DNA of 64,000 nt from positions 496,001 to 560,000 of the forward strand of contig JARJHS010000001.1 in the NCBI GenBank assembly GCA_029269725.1. Direction: 5' to 3'. This DNA is from Pollutibacter soli. Lineage in GTDB: Bacteria > Bacteroidota > Bacteroidia > Chitinophagales > Chitinophagaceae. Below, in pieces: positions 9,360 to 19,045 of this stretch. The stretch's first letter is position 1. Each line of letters starts with the position of its first letter. Made by a program: the position numbers and the translations under genes. The notes below the pieces were generated by a model, which was not told the DNA's origin, did no database searches, and saw only the letters and a list, made by a program, of their open reading frames with translations.

Positions 9360-10844
9360 ATGCACCGGTTTATCACCCTGATCCCTGTTTTTCTTGTTGT
9401 ACTATCAGCAGCACTTAACGCACATTCTCAGAGTAGCCGACCCAATATCATTCTCATATATGCTGATGACCTTGGATACAATGAAACAGGCGTCTACGGG
9501 CAAACGAAAATCAATACTCCCAATATTGATATAATGGCCGCGGCTGGAGCGAGGTTTACCGATTTTTATACAGGAAGTCCTGTATGTGCCCCCGCCCGAT
9601 GTATAATGTTAACCGGCCGACACTCCGGTCACTCTTATATCCGTGGCAATTATGAACTGGGCGGATTTGAGGACGCACATGAAGGCGGACAGATGCCATT
9701 GGCAGAAGGAACTTTTACGTTGGCCCATCTTCTTAAACAATATGGATATACTACGGGGGCCATCGGAAAGTGGGGGCTGGGAATTTACGGCAGTTCAGGA
9801 TCACCAGATAAAATGGGCTTTGATTATTTTTATGGATACCTGGATCAGAAACAGGCGCACAATCATTATCCTACCCATTTGTGGGAAAATGGAAAATGGG
9901 ATAGTTTGAACAATAGAGAAATTGATGTCCATCGTACTTTGAGTAGTTCAGAAAACCATCCCGATAGTTTCAAAGTTTTTACCGGAAATGATTATGCCCC
10001 GGAGAAAGAAATACTGAAGGCAAAAGATTTTCTAGGGAAAAACAAATCAAAATCTTTTTTTCTATACCTGCCTTTTACTCTACCTCATCTGTCATTGCAG
10101 ATACCTGCTGAAAAACTAAAACAATACCAGGCTTCATTTAAAGACGAACAACCCTATCGTGGACAAAACGGGTATGCTTCCACGTTATACCCTTATTCAA
10201 CCTATGCCGCAATGATCTCTTACCTTGACAGTATGGTTGGGGTTATCTTTGCTTCTCTAAAAGAAAATAGCCTGTTGAACAATACCATTGTCTTATTCAC
10301 GAGCGATAACGCTGCTACATTCAACACAGGAGGTTTCAACCGGGAAATTTTCGGAAGCAATCTTCCTCTTCGTGGTGGTAAGCAGGATTTGTATGAAGGC
10401 GGTATACGGGTGCCAATGATTGCCTGGTGGCCGGGACGGATTTCTCCAGGGAAAATAATTGAATCAACGGCGAGCCAGGTGGACATGCTCTCAACTATTG
10501 CAGACCTGTTAAAAGTAAAAGCAGAGAAATCCGATGGTTTGAGTTTTCTCCCGTTGCTGGTAGGTAAGGTTTCATCACCAAAGGAAAGAAGCTTTTATTT
10601 TGAATTCCCTGAGAAGGGTGGCCAGGTTGCAGTCAGACTGGGTAAATGGAAAGGTGTAAAAAGGAACATGAAAGCAAATCCGGGTACCATTTGGGAGCTG
10701 TACGACTTAAGCAGGGATATTTCTGAAACAACTGATCTTGCCAAAGACCATCCGGAAATCCTGCGACAGTTTGATGCTATTGTAAAAAAAGAGCATCAAC
10801 ATTCCCACATCAAAGAATGGGAATTTGTTGATGCTAAATTCTGA
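9360..10844 (+). CDS. Secreted sulfatase (formylglycine-dependent arylsulfatase family)
   Basis: A type I sulfatase that hydrolyses sulfate esters, probably in the periplasm. With the ATG at 9360 it has 494 residues; an in-frame TTG at 9324 is also possible, but the ATG puts a clean signal peptide (FITLIPVFLVVLSAALNAHS) at the start. Seen: IILIYADDLGYNETGVYG with the metal-binding aspartates, and SPVCAPARCIMLTGRHSG, in which Cys76 of the CxPxR motif is the residue oxidised to formylglycine. No anaerobic or aerobic maturase gene is nearby. It converges on etfA with only 3 nt between stops. The substrate cannot be read from the sequence. Confidence 0.88.
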   Translation: MHRFITLIPVFLVVLSAALNAHSQSSRPNIILIYADDLGYNETGVYGQTKINTPNIDIMAAAGARFTDFYTGSPVCAPARCIMLTGRHSGHSYIRGNYELGGFEDAHEGGQMPLAEGTFTLAHLLKQYGYTTGAIGKWGLGIYGSSGSPDKMGFDYFYGYLDQKQAHNHYPTHLWENGKWDSLNNREIDVHRTLSSSENHPDSFKVFTGNDYAPEKEILKAKDFLGKNKSKSFFLYLPFTLPHLSLQIPAEKLKQYQASFKDEQPYRGQNGYASTLYPYSTYAAMISYLDSMVGVIFASLKENSLLNNTIVLFTSDNAATFNTGGFNREIFGSNLPLRGGKQDLYEGGIRVPMIAWWPGRISPGKIIESTASQVDMLSTIADLLKVKAEKSDGLSFLPLLVGKVSSPKERSFYFEFPEKGGQVAVRLGKWKGVKRNMKANPGTIWELYDLSRDISETTDLAKDHPEILRQFDAIVKKEHQHSHIKEWEFVDAKF

Positions 10845-10847
10845 TGA

Positions 10848-11810
10848 TTATTTTCCTTTTAGCTTTTTTACAGCATCGATCACCTTCGGCATAACTTCAA
10901 AAGCATCACCGACAATACCATAATCGGCCTGTTTGAAGAAAGGCGCTTCAGGATCTTTGTTGATAACAACGATCACTTTACTTCTGTTTACACCAGCCAG
11001 GTGTTGTATTGCTCCGGATATACCAACAGCGATATAGAGATTCGGTGCAATTGCCAACCCGGTCTGACCCACATGTTCGTGATGAGGACGCCAATGCGAA
11101 TCGGCTACCGGCCTGCTGCAGGCCGTTGCAGCACCAAGTAATCCCGCGAGTTCCTCGATCATTCCCCAATTCTCCGGGCCTTTTAATCCACGACCGCCGC
11201 TTACTACTATTTCAGCTTCGCCCAAGGGTACCGATCCACTTACCTTATTCGTAGCCGTTACTTTTACTTTTGGTGCAGGAACGGTGATGTCTAAAGAGGA
11301 TATTTCAGCAGAACCTGATCCCTCTTTTACACTATATGAATTGGGATTAACGGAAATGATTTTTATTGGTGAAAGCAATTGTACAAAAGCAAACGCCTTC
11401 CCTGAGAAAACCGTTTTCTTAACAGTAAAGCCATTGGCTGTATCAGGCAATGCAACAGCTCCGGTAACCAGGCCGGCTTTGAGTCTTGCCGACAAACGTG
11501 GCGCTACTGCTTTACCAGTTGCGTTCCCTGAAAATACAATGGTGTCTGCACCTGTTTTTGAAATTGCATCAGCAATCACAGCAGTGAAAACCTGTGCATC
11601 CAGTTGATTCAGCTGCGGATTTGACACCTGGTACACATTCCTGACGCCATACTTACCGAGTAATGCGAGATCATCTTCAACTGTCCCCAGGATCAATGCA
11701 TCAGCTTCTGTTCCCAGTTGTTTCGCCAGATCTGAGCCATAACTCAGCGCTTCCAGAGAAGATTTTTTTACCTGATTGTCTGCGTGATCGATATATATCA
11801 GAACTGACAT
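10848..11810 (-). CDS. etfA: Electron transfer flavoprotein alpha subunit
   Basis: The FAD-carrying subunit of the ETF heterodimer, which passes electrons from acyl-CoA and other dehydrogenases toward quinone. It has 320 residues. The C-terminal FAD-binding domain is clear: VVSGGRGLKGPENWGMIEELA, then VGQTGLAIAPNLYIAVGISGAIQHLAGV and INKDPEAPFFKQADYGIVGD. It lies 29 nt downstream of etfB on the same strand, the usual order. Confidence 0.96.
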   Translation of the reverse strand: MSVLIYIDHADNQVKKSSLEALSYGSDLAKQLGTEADALILGTVEDDLALLGKYGVRNVYQVSNPQLNQLDAQVFTAVIADAISKTGADTIVFSGNATGKAVAPRLSARLKAGLVTGAVALPDTANGFTVKKTVFSGKAFAFVQLLSPIKIISVNPNSYSVKEGSGSAEISSLDITVPAPKVKVTATNKVSGSVPLGEAEIVVSGGRGLKGPENWGMIEELAGLLGAATACSRPVADSHWRPHHEHVGQTGLAIAPNLYIAVGISGAIQHLAGVNRSKVIVVINKDPEAPFFKQADYGIVGDAFEVMPKVIDAVKKLKGK

Positions 11811-11839
11811 AGCAATAATGGTTTTGTTGAAAAAAGAAA

Positions 11840-12583
11840 TCAGATGGCACGGGCCTCTTCATGTAAGAGTCTTACAAGTTCCTCTGCCTGCTCCGCAGGA
11901 ATCATTTTTACTCCGGCTTTTGCTGGTGGAAGGCCGAAAGAACTGATGCTTGTTAAAGCCTCCACCGCAACCGGTTCAATCACCTTCAATTGTTTTGTTC
12001 GTGCTGCCATAATACCACGCATATTGGGAATTCTTGCTTCCGCCATTCCTTTCTGGCACGCAACCACCAGCGGCAGACTTACTTCAGCAATTTCTTCGCC
12101 GCCTTCAATTTCCCGTGTGACCGTTGCCGTTGTACCGCTCAATTCAAGTTTTGTTGCCAGGGAGATGTAAGGCATGTCCAGTAGCTCTGCCACCATGCCG
12201 CCAATGGAAGAACCATTGTAATCAATAGTTTCTTTTCCGGTTAATATAAGGTCGTACCCTACAGATTTTGCGTGAGTTGCAATCTGTGAAGCAATCGTGA
12301 AACTATCACGGCTATCTGAGTTCACGCGGATGGCTTCATCACCACCAAGTGCAAGTGCTTTGCGGATGACCGGCTCTGCATCTGCTCCACCAACATTGAT
12401 CAGGTGTAAAACGGTGGATGCATCTTTTTCTTTGAGCTCCAGCGCTCTTACCAATGCATACCATTCATCGTAAGGATTGATAATCCATTGTACTCCATCC
12501 GCAGCGAATTTCGTGTTGTTATCAGTGAAGGCTATTTTTGCGGTTGTGTCAGGGGTCTTGCTTATACAAACGAGTATTTTCAT
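11840..12583 (-). CDS. etfB: Electron transfer flavoprotein beta subunit
   Basis: The AMP-binding partner of EtfA. It has 247 residues, starting MKILVCISKTPDTTAKI. Seen: NPYDEWYALVRALELKE, the GGADAEPVIRKALALGGDEAIRV segment and LILTGKETIDYNGSSIGGMVAELLDMPYI, the dinucleotide-binding and partner-contact region of the family. It forms an etfB-etfA operon and is divergent from a small TPR gene across 117 nt. Confidence 0.96.
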   Translation of the reverse strand: MKILVCISKTPDTTAKIAFTDNNTKFAADGVQWIINPYDEWYALVRALELKEKDASTVLHLINVGGADAEPVIRKALALGGDEAIRVNSDSRDSFTIASQIATHAKSVGYDLILTGKETIDYNGSSIGGMVAELLDMPYISLATKLELSGTTATVTREIEGGEEIAEVSLPLVVACQKGMAEARIPNMRGIMAARTKQLKVIEPVAVEALTSISSFGLPPAKAGVKMIPAEQAEELVRLLHEEARAI

Positions 12584-12700
12584 GACAGGCGATTAAGTTG
12601 ATGTCCTTAAACTCATTAAGGTTGTTTATGCAACCAATTTGAATACAAATATAATAGTTGAAGGCAGATTTCCACAATTTGAACTGATTAATTTTCGCTA

Positions 12701-13009
12701 ATGGATCGGATTTCACAACTCAGAAAATTCATAGCTGCTGATCCTCAGGACTATTTCAGCAGGCATGCGCTGGCGATGGAAATGATCAAGTTGGGATCGG
12801 TTAATGAAGCGATCGAAATACTTGATAGTGTAATTGCAGATAATCCGGCGTATATCGGTTCTTATCTTCACCTGGGTCGTTTATATGAAAAAACAGGAAA
12901 CGCGGAAAAAGCGCTTGAGGTCTACGAAAGAGGAATTCACCAGGCAGATTCATTGAAAGATTTTCATGCAAGAGGAGAGTTGCAGACAGCAATTGATCTG
13001 ATAGATTGA
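12701..13009 (+). CDS. Small TPR-repeat protein
   Basis: A 102-residue soluble protein with two to three tetratricopeptide units. Residues about 15-48 (DYFSRHALAMEMIKLGSVNEAIEILDSVI) and 50-84 (PAYIGSYLHLGRLYEKTGNAEKALEVYERGI) show the TPR alternation, with the last helix ending LQTAIDLID. Small TPR proteins like this occur in many Bacteroidota with no assigned role. No signal peptide is present, so it is probably a cytoplasmic protein-interaction module. It does not overlap a neighbour. Confidence 0.8.
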   Translation: MDRISQLRKFIAADPQDYFSRHALAMEMIKLGSVNEAIEILDSVIADNPAYIGSYLHLGRLYEKTGNAEKALEVYERGIHQADSLKDFHARGELQTAIDLID

Positions 13010-13029
13010 AATCAGTAAGTAGTAAGAAG

Positions 13030-13044
13030 CCTGCCTGCCGCAGG
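13030..13044. repeat. Short CCTGC/GCAGG hairpin
   Basis: CCTGC and GCAGG arms flank a 5-nt loop just after the TPR gene. The core resembles the longer palindrome at 40389-40408 (both are built on CTGCC/GGCAG-type sequence), so it may be a reduced copy of the same dispersed hairpin. There is no T tract, so it is not a canonical terminator. Confidence 0.35.
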
Positions 13045-13167
13045 TAAATAGTAAGGAAGCGTTTTTAGTTTATGGTTGAAAGCCGACTCTTGCTGGTATG
13101 AGATTCATCAGGAATTGCAACGGGAGATTCATATATAAACACTGATAAAAAATAAATCAAAATTCTT

Positions 13168-14556
13168 TTGACAGTACAGGAATTTAAAGATGTTGTTCAC
13201 CAAAAAGAACTGTTCACTAAAAATGATCTGTTAATTGTTGCGGTGAGCGGAGGCCTTGATTCAACTGTTTTATGCGATCTGTTGTACCGATCCGGTTTTG
13301 ACTTTTATATAGCGCACTGCAATTTTAAATTGAGAGGGGCAGAGAGTGATCGCGACGAAAATTTCGTAAAGCAACTTGCAGAAAAATACAAGGTTCCGTT
13401 TTTTGTAAAGCAATTCGATACAAATGTGTTTGCTGTATCAAATAAAATTTCTATCCAGCAGGCTGCGCGAAAATTAAGGTATGAGTGGTTCGAGGAAGTA
13501 CGAAAAGAGATTACGGATCAATCCAAAGAGAAGGATGCAGTCGGTAGAAAGAAATCGCCTCCGAATAAAAGATGCTTTATCCTGACAGCTCACCAGCTCG
13601 ATGATGATATTGAAACCATGGTATTTCACTTCTTCCAGGGAAGTGGCATCAGTGGATTGCGCGGTATTCCCCGAAAACGGGATTCTATCATCAGACCATT
13701 AATGGACTTCTCAAGAAAAGAAATTGAGCAGTATGCAAAAGAAAACAGTATAACATGGGTGGAAGATTCTTCTAACTCTTCAACAAAATACACACGTAAT
13801 TTCATCCGGCATGAGTTAATCCCTTTAGCTGGAAAAATCATCACTGGCATTGAACAGAATCTTGCCGCGAATATTCAAAGATTTAAGGAATCGGAAAAAA
13901 TATATCAACAGGCTATCGATCAATACAGAAAAAAATTGCTTTTTAGAAAAGATGAAGAATGGATGATACCTGTGGAAAAACTGCGTTTATCCGATCCGGT
14001 AAGAACTATTTTATTTGAGTTGATATCTCCATTTGGATTCAGTGCTGGTCAGCTCAATGATGCAATCGGATTGATGGATAGTGAAACCGGTCGATGGATT
14101 TCATCAGGGACTCACCGGCTGTTACGCAACAGGAAATGGTTGGTGATTTCTGCATTAAAAGATGAACATTTTCATGACAGGGTCATTGAAGCTGGTGATG
14201 AGCATATTGAATTCAGCGGCGGTATGTTGAATATTTCAAGACTAAAACATATTCATAATTTAGATCAGGATAGCTCCACTGTTTTCGTCGATGAAAAGGA
14301 CATAAAATATCCCCTGATTCTCCGCAAATGGAAAACAGGAGATTATTTTTACCCGCTGGGAATGACAAAAAAGAAAAAGCTTTCACGCTTTTTTATCGAC
14401 CTGAAATTGTCAAAAAATCAAAAAGAAAAAATCCTGGTAATTGAATCGGATAAAAGAATAGTATGGGTTGTTGGTTACCGGATTGATAACCGATTTAAAA
14501 TAACCGGAGGATCTGAATCGATTCTTCAATTCGAATTGCTCAATTCAGGAGAATAA
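13168..14556 (+). CDS. tilS: tRNA(Ile)-lysidine synthetase
   Basis: An N-type ATP pyrophosphatase that attaches lysine to C34 of the CAU-anticodon isoleucine tRNA, switching it to read AUA; it is normally essential. The PP-loop SGGLDS is at residues about 27-32 (VAVSGGLDSTVLCDLLY), followed by IAHCNFKLRGAESDRDE and LTAHQLDDDIETMVFHFFQGSGISGLRGI. The C-terminal TilS domain (PLILRKWKTGDYFYPLGMTKKKKLSRFFID) is present. The only sensible start is a TTG at 13168; an in-frame stop lies at 13153. Its stop converges on the rhomboid gene 10 nt away. Confidence 0.93.
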   Translation: MTVQEFKDVVHQKELFTKNDLLIVAVSGGLDSTVLCDLLYRSGFDFYIAHCNFKLRGAESDRDENFVKQLAEKYKVPFFVKQFDTNVFAVSNKISIQQAARKLRYEWFEEVRKEITDQSKEKDAVGRKKSPPNKRCFILTAHQLDDDIETMVFHFFQGSGISGLRGIPRKRDSIIRPLMDFSRKEIEQYAKENSITWVEDSSNSSTKYTRNFIRHELIPLAGKIITGIEQNLAANIQRFKESEKIYQQAIDQYRKKLLFRKDEEWMIPVEKLRLSDPVRTILFELISPFGFSAGQLNDAIGLMDSETGRWISSGTHRLLRNRKWLVISALKDEHFHDRVIEAGDEHIEFSGGMLNISRLKHIHNLDQDSSTVFVDEKDIKYPLILRKWKTGDYFYPLGMTKKKKLSRFFIDLKLSKNQKEKILVIESDKRIVWVVGYRIDNRFKITGGSESILQFELLNSGE

Positions 14557-14566
14557 GCATTCATTA

Positions 14567-15199
14567 TTAAAACACTTTCTCGAGAAAATCTTTGAAAAGA
14601 TCTTTATGTGCGAACGAGCGTGCAGCGAGCCAGGTGAAAACAATCCCCCAGATGCCCCCCCAGAAGTGTGCATTGTGCCCAACGTTTCCCTGTCCCTTTC
14701 TTGCGAGATAAGCTGAAAGACCAAGAAAAATCAATCCGAATATATATGCGGGGATATCAAAAGGAATAAATAAAAAACGCAGGGTGCTGGTAGGCTCGAT
14801 AATGATGGCAGCGAACACAATTGCCGAAACTGCACCTGAGGCACCAAGGGCCCGGTAACCATACTGATCTTTGTATTTGAAATAATCAGGAATGCATGCG
14901 ACCACAATTCCTGTCAGGTACAGAACGATATAAAGCATTATTGACATTGTGCCGAATAATTTCGGAAACAGGAATTTCTCCAGCGCGGCTCCGAAAGACC
15001 AAAGCGAGATCATGTTAAAGATCAGGTGAACAGTATCAGCATGTAAAAAACCACCAGTGATGAAGCGATAAAACTGGTTACGTTTCTTGATCTGGTAAGG
15101 CCAGAATAACAAGTCATCTTTCAGTTTTTCATTGGAGAAAGCGGGAAATGAAGCGAGACAGGTGATGGCTATGATAGCTATAGTAACTGGTAAATCCAT
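14567..15199 (-). CDS. Rhomboid family intramembrane serine protease
   Basis: A six-helix membrane protease of 210 residues. The catalytic Ser121 lies in the GASG motif (ALGASGAVSAIVFA), and the partner histidine is most likely His178 in GHNAHFWGGIWG. An early FLHADTVHLIFNMISLWSFGAALE segment matches the loop and helix 2 of the family. Substrates are unknown. It follows rlmH by 20 nt and is probably co-transcribed with it. Confidence 0.9.
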   Translation of the reverse strand: MDLPVTIAIIAITCLASFPAFSNEKLKDDLLFWPYQIKKRNQFYRFITGGFLHADTVHLIFNMISLWSFGAALEKFLFPKLFGTMSIMLYIVLYLTGIVVACIPDYFKYKDQYGYRALGASGAVSAIVFAAIIIEPTSTLRFLFIPFDIPAYIFGLIFLGLSAYLARKGQGNVGHNAHFWGGIWGIVFTWLAARSFAHKDLFKDFLEKVF

Positions 15200-15219
15200 T
15201 CTATTACATTTTTTCCGTT

Positions 15220-15693
15220 CTAGGAGTGATGATATTTTTCATTTCGCTGAATCGTACAGGCCCGGTACACCTGTTCCGCTAAAATTAAACGCACGAGCTG
15301 ATGTGGAAATGTTAAAGCAGATAATGACCATTTGTAATCCGCTCTTGCAATTAGAGATTCATGAATACCAAAAGCACCACCGATCAGGAAAATCATTTGC
15401 CTGCAATTTTCGTTTGCGCGTTTCTGTACGAAATCAGCTAGTGTAACCGAATCCATTTGCCTTCCATTCTCATCCAGCGCAACAAGATAATCCTCTTTTG
15501 TAAGCCGGTCAAGCAGGAGCTTTGATTCCTGTTTTTTCAATTCCTCAGATGTCATGGACGCTGCATTTTTCGGTGGCGCAATGATCACCCACTGAAACGG
15601 GTAATACCTGTTGATCCTTTTCGTAAAATCTTCAATTCCCGGGCTCACATAAGCCTCGTTATTTTTACCGATGGTCCAGCACTGAATTTTCAT
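15220..15693 (-). CDS. rlmH: 23S rRNA (pseudouridine1915-N3)-methyltransferase
   Basis: A SPOUT-class methyltransferase that modifies pseudouridine 1915 in helix 69 of 23S rRNA. The 157-residue length is standard. Seen: MKIQCWTIGKNNEAYV at the N-terminus and the C-terminal SAM-binding knot LIGGAFGIHESLIARADYKWSLS followed by LTFPHQLVRLILAEQVYRA and a closing YHHS. It is the first gene of a unit with the rhomboid protease. Confidence 0.95.
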   Translation of the reverse strand: MKIQCWTIGKNNEAYVSPGIEDFTKRINRYYPFQWVIIAPPKNAASMTSEELKKQESKLLLDRLTKEDYLVALDENGRQMDSVTLADFVQKRANENCRQMIFLIGGAFGIHESLIARADYKWSLSALTFPHQLVRLILAEQVYRACTIQRNEKYHHS

Positions 15694-15897
15694 ATCGAAG
15701 CGGAATTTAAGGGTTTAGCTATTGTCAAACCCGTTATTGATAACAATTAATTAATACTGAATTAATCTTCTAACGGGATTTTGATTGAATTTGAACGATT
15801 TCGAACAAAATAATAAGAACTTATCAACATCATCAAAAAAGAGCTATTCTAATTGAGGAATTTGACACAGATTGCAGCGTTGTTTTAATTCGATTTT

Positions 15898-16317
15898 ATG
15901 GAATACGTACATTCAATTCTCACGACAGCAAGCCCGGAACGCATCTGGAATTTGTTTACAGATGTGAAAAACTGGAAGAGCTGGGATGCTTCTGTACAGG
16001 ATGCGGACATCAGCGGAGATTTTGCAACCGATGCCCAGGGTGTGGTAACACCTGGCAAGGGACCGAAGTCAAAATTCAAGATTACGTCCTGCAAGCCCAA
16101 TTTCACTTACACCATGGATACGAAACTTCCATTGGCTCATTTATACATCCGTCGCCTGATCGGGTATCACAACAAGAAAACCATGATCACTAATGAGATC
16201 TGGATGGAAGGCCCACTTGGTTCTTTCTGGTGGAACCTCATCGGCAAAAAATATCTTTCCATGATGCCTAATATCATGGACAGGTTTAAAAAAATTGCTG
16301 AGTCACGGGCTGATTAA
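15898..16317 (+). CDS. SRPBCC-fold protein (polyketide cyclase/dehydrase-like)
   Basis: A 139-residue single-domain protein. The start, MEYVHSILTTASPERIWNLFTDVKNWKSWDASVQ, is the typical beta strand plus helices of the START/Bet v1 (SRPBCC) fold. LIGYHNKKTMITNEIWMEGPLGSFWWNLIGKK is the typical latter half with the long C-terminal helix. Such proteins bind small hydrophobic ligands in a cavity; the ligand is not predictable here. No operon partner is seen. Confidence 0.75.
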   Translation: MEYVHSILTTASPERIWNLFTDVKNWKSWDASVQDADISGDFATDAQGVVTPGKGPKSKFKITSCKPNFTYTMDTKLPLAHLYIRRLIGYHNKKTMITNEIWMEGPLGSFWWNLIGKKYLSMMPNIMDRFKKIAESRAD

Positions 16318-16357
16318 TATTTTCTTCGTTTATTTTCACGCTTCAATTTTTGCTGTG

Positions 16358-16392
16358 TAACTGCAAATCACCTCGTCGTGTATTTGCAGTTA
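16358..16392. repeat. 11-bp inverted repeat upstream of the metalloprotease gene
   Basis: TAACTGCAAAT and ATTTGCAGTTA are perfect arms around a 13-nt loop. It sits 41 nt after the SRPBCC stop and 82 nt before the next start. There is no U tract. It could be a weak terminator or a leader stem. Confidence 0.4.
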
Positions 16393-16473
16393 GTCATTTG
16401 AGAAAACTTTGAGTAAGATCAGAGCTGATTGTCAATTTTCAAAACCAGAACACAGAACATTTAAACTGACTGC

Positions 16474-18903
16474 ATGAAAAAATTTCTGCTGATTTTTTTG
16501 CTTTTCCCGCTATTCACAATTGCACAGCCTCCTGGTTCAATCGATGAGAAGGTTGCAAAAATGAAAAAGTTTCAGGGGTATATTCCCTATTACTGGGACG
16601 AAATTTCGGGAAAAATCTGGATGGAAATCAGCAGACTTGACCAGGAATTTTTATATGTGATGTCTTTGCCTGGTGGATTGGGCTCTAATGATATTGGACT
16701 CGATCGCGGGCTTTTAGGTGGTGGCAGGGTAGTGAAGTTTACGAAAACGGGAAGAAAAATTCTACTCGTTGAGCCCAATTATGGATTTCGTGCCGTAAGT
16801 GGCGATCTGAAAGAGAAAAATGCAGTTGAAAATTCATTCGCAAAATCAACGCTCTGGGGGTTTACAGTAGAAGCAGAAACTTCGGGCAGGTATCTTGTCG
16901 ATGCAACTGATTTCCTGATGCGTGATGCGATGCAGGTGACTAATCGGCTGAGACGCGGACAGCAGGGAAATTACACGCTTGACAAAAGCAGGTCGGTTAT
17001 TTACATAGACGGGTTGAAAAATTTCCCGTTGAATGCGGAACTGGAAGCAGACCTGACCTGGGTAAATGCAGATGGTATCACAGGCAATTATGTGAATGAA
17101 GTTGCGCCATCTTCGGAAGCTATCACGCTCAGAATGCATCATTCTTTTGTGCAATTACCTGACAGTGGGTATAAGCCAAGGTTGTTTGATCCGCGAAGCG
17201 GATTTTATCCTGTCACCTATTTCGACTATAGTACACCGGTACCTGAGCCGATTGTAAAATATCTCGCCTGCAGGCATCGATTGGAAAAGAAAGATCCTTC
17301 AGCAGCAGTAAGTGAAGCTGTAAAACCGATCATTTATTATCTCGATAACGGAACGCCTGAACCGATAAGAACAGCATTATTGAAAGGAGGAAACTGGTGG
17401 AACCAGGCCTTCGAAGCAGCTGGCTACAAGGATGCTTTCCAGGTAAAAATTTTACCAGACACTGCAGACCCTATGGATATCCGTTACAACGTGATCAACT
17501 GGGTGCACAGATCAACAAGAGGATGGAGTTATGGCATGTCTGTTACAGATCCCAGAACGGGAGAAATTATCAAAGGACAGGTTTCACTGGGGTCGTTGCG
17601 TGTCCGACAGGATTACCTGATTGCGCAGGGATTATTGGCACCCTTTGAAACAGGTGTTCCGGCTGATGATAAAATGCTGAAAATGGCTTTGGAAAGATTA
17701 GAACAACTGTCGGCACATGAGATCGGGCATACGCTGGGTATCATGCACAATTATGCTTCAAGTGTTTCCAATCGTGCGAGCGTTATGGATTATCCGCATC
17801 CGTTGGTAAAACTAAATGCAGCTGGTGAAATTGATTTGTCTGATGCGTACGATCATAAAATAGGTGAGTGGGATAAGATGGCCATCACCTGGGGTTACCA
17901 GGATTTCCCGGTTGGTACAAACGAATCGCAGGCATTGAATAAAATTCTTAATGACGGTTCACAGAAAGGGTTACAGTTTATTTCTGACCGTGATTCCCGG
18001 GACCCCGGTGGCCTGCATCCACAGGCGCATCTCTGGGATAATGGAACAGATGCTTCCTCCGAATTGCTCCGTGTGTTGCAAATCAGGGAAAAAGCGTTGG
18101 CAAATTTCGGAGAGAAAAATATCCGTGACGGTTTTCCTTTGTCAATGCTGGAAGATGTACTTGTACCTATTTATTTTTTCCACAGATACCAGGTAGAATC
18201 AGCCGTGAAAGTATTGGGCGGAAGAATGTACGCTTATAAATTGAAAGGTGACGTACAACCATACACGAAAATGGTGAGTAAGGCCGAACAAATGAAGGCA
18301 CTTGACGCTTTGATAAAATGTATCGATCCTTCGGTATTAAAACTTCCTGCTCCTGCAGCAGCGTTGATACCGCCAAGGCCGGCGGGCTACGATTTCGGGA
18401 GAGAACTCTTCAGGAAGCGAACAGGCCTGATGCTGGATCAGTTAAGTCCTGCAGAGTCAGGCGCAGATTTTCCGTTGTCATTTATTTTTCATCCGGCAAG
18501 AATCAATAGGATTGTTCAGCAAGAGACTGAAGGCGGCCCTTCTCTGACGGAAGTACTCAATCGTCTTATTGAGAATACTTGGAAGGCCCCAAGGAAAACC
18601 GGTCTGGAAAAATTGATTCAGCTTCAGACGGAACAGATATTACTGACTTATCTTTTGAATGCAACTGTTGATGATAAACTTGCATTTCCTTCTTCCGCAA
18701 TCGCACAGCAAACTTTGAATAATCTGAAATCCTGGATCAATTCCAGAAAAGCTGCCACCACTGATCCTGTATACGCAGGGCATTTAATACTTGCTCTGGA
18801 AAGAATCAAAGCTCCGGAAAAAGCAAAGCCGACAATTTTTCTTCCGGTTCCTCCGGGTGCACCCATCGGCTGCGACGAAGAAATTTATGGCATCGTGAGA
18901 TAG
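16474..18903 (+). CDS. Secreted zinc-dependent metalloprotease (DUF5117/DUF4953 type)
   Basis: An 809-residue protein with an N-terminal signal peptide (FLLIFLLFPLFTIAQ). Residues about 60-240 match the DUF5117-like N-terminal domain (QEFLYVMSLPGGLGSNDIGLDRG). The zinc site HEIGHTLGIMH is at 415-425, an HExxHxxGxxH metzincin motif followed by NYASSVSNRASVMDYPHP with a Met-turn. The C-terminal part matches the DUF4953-type region of these large Bacteroidota proteases. It is likely periplasmic or surface-exposed. The physiological substrate is unknown. A hairpin follows at 18905-18934. Confidence 0.87.
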   Translation: MKKFLLIFLLFPLFTIAQPPGSIDEKVAKMKKFQGYIPYYWDEISGKIWMEISRLDQEFLYVMSLPGGLGSNDIGLDRGLLGGGRVVKFTKTGRKILLVEPNYGFRAVSGDLKEKNAVENSFAKSTLWGFTVEAETSGRYLVDATDFLMRDAMQVTNRLRRGQQGNYTLDKSRSVIYIDGLKNFPLNAELEADLTWVNADGITGNYVNEVAPSSEAITLRMHHSFVQLPDSGYKPRLFDPRSGFYPVTYFDYSTPVPEPIVKYLACRHRLEKKDPSAAVSEAVKPIIYYLDNGTPEPIRTALLKGGNWWNQAFEAAGYKDAFQVKILPDTADPMDIRYNVINWVHRSTRGWSYGMSVTDPRTGEIIKGQVSLGSLRVRQDYLIAQGLLAPFETGVPADDKMLKMALERLEQLSAHEIGHTLGIMHNYASSVSNRASVMDYPHPLVKLNAAGEIDLSDAYDHKIGEWDKMAITWGYQDFPVGTNESQALNKILNDGSQKGLQFISDRDSRDPGGLHPQAHLWDNGTDASSELLRVLQIREKALANFGEKNIRDGFPLSMLEDVLVPIYFFHRYQVESAVKVLGGRMYAYKLKGDVQPYTKMVSKAEQMKALDALIKCIDPSVLKLPAPAAALIPPRPAGYDFGRELFRKRTGLMLDQLSPAESGADFPLSFIFHPARINRIVQQETEGGPSLTEVLNRLIENTWKAPRKTGLEKLIQLQTEQILLTYLLNATVDDKLAFPSSAIAQQTLNNLKSWINSRKAATTDPVYAGHLILALERIKAPEKAKPTIFLPVPPGAPIGCDEEIYGIVR

Positions 18904-18904
18904 C

Positions 18905-18934
18905 CTGAAACTCGCTCTCCATGAGCGTTTTCAG
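18905..18934 (+). terminator. Possible terminator hairpin after the metalloprotease
   Basis: Arms CTGAAA/TTTCAG and inner CGCTC/GAGCG pair with a small internal bulge, 1 nt after the stop codon. It lacks a long T tract, so it is only a probable 3'-end structure. Confidence 0.45.
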
Positions 18935-19000
18935 CGATCGGAATGTATAATGCTCCGTATTTTTGTAATGCAGAGGTTTTAACGATACCTTAGTTTTTTC

Positions 19001-19021
19001 TATTTTGTAGTACATTTAAAC
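19001..19021 (+). promoter_or_regulatory. GntR-type operator overlapping the regulator's own promoter
   Basis: TATTTTG, close to the Bacteroidota -7 element TAnnTTTG, runs into the palindromic core TGTAGTACA (19006-19014) and then TTTAAAC. The 18-mer TTTGTAGTACATTTAAAC recurs with one change at 52118-52135. It sits 25 nt before the regulator's ATG, as expected for autoregulation. Confidence 0.6.
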
Positions 19022-19045
19022 AAAACATCGGACTACTCAGTCATT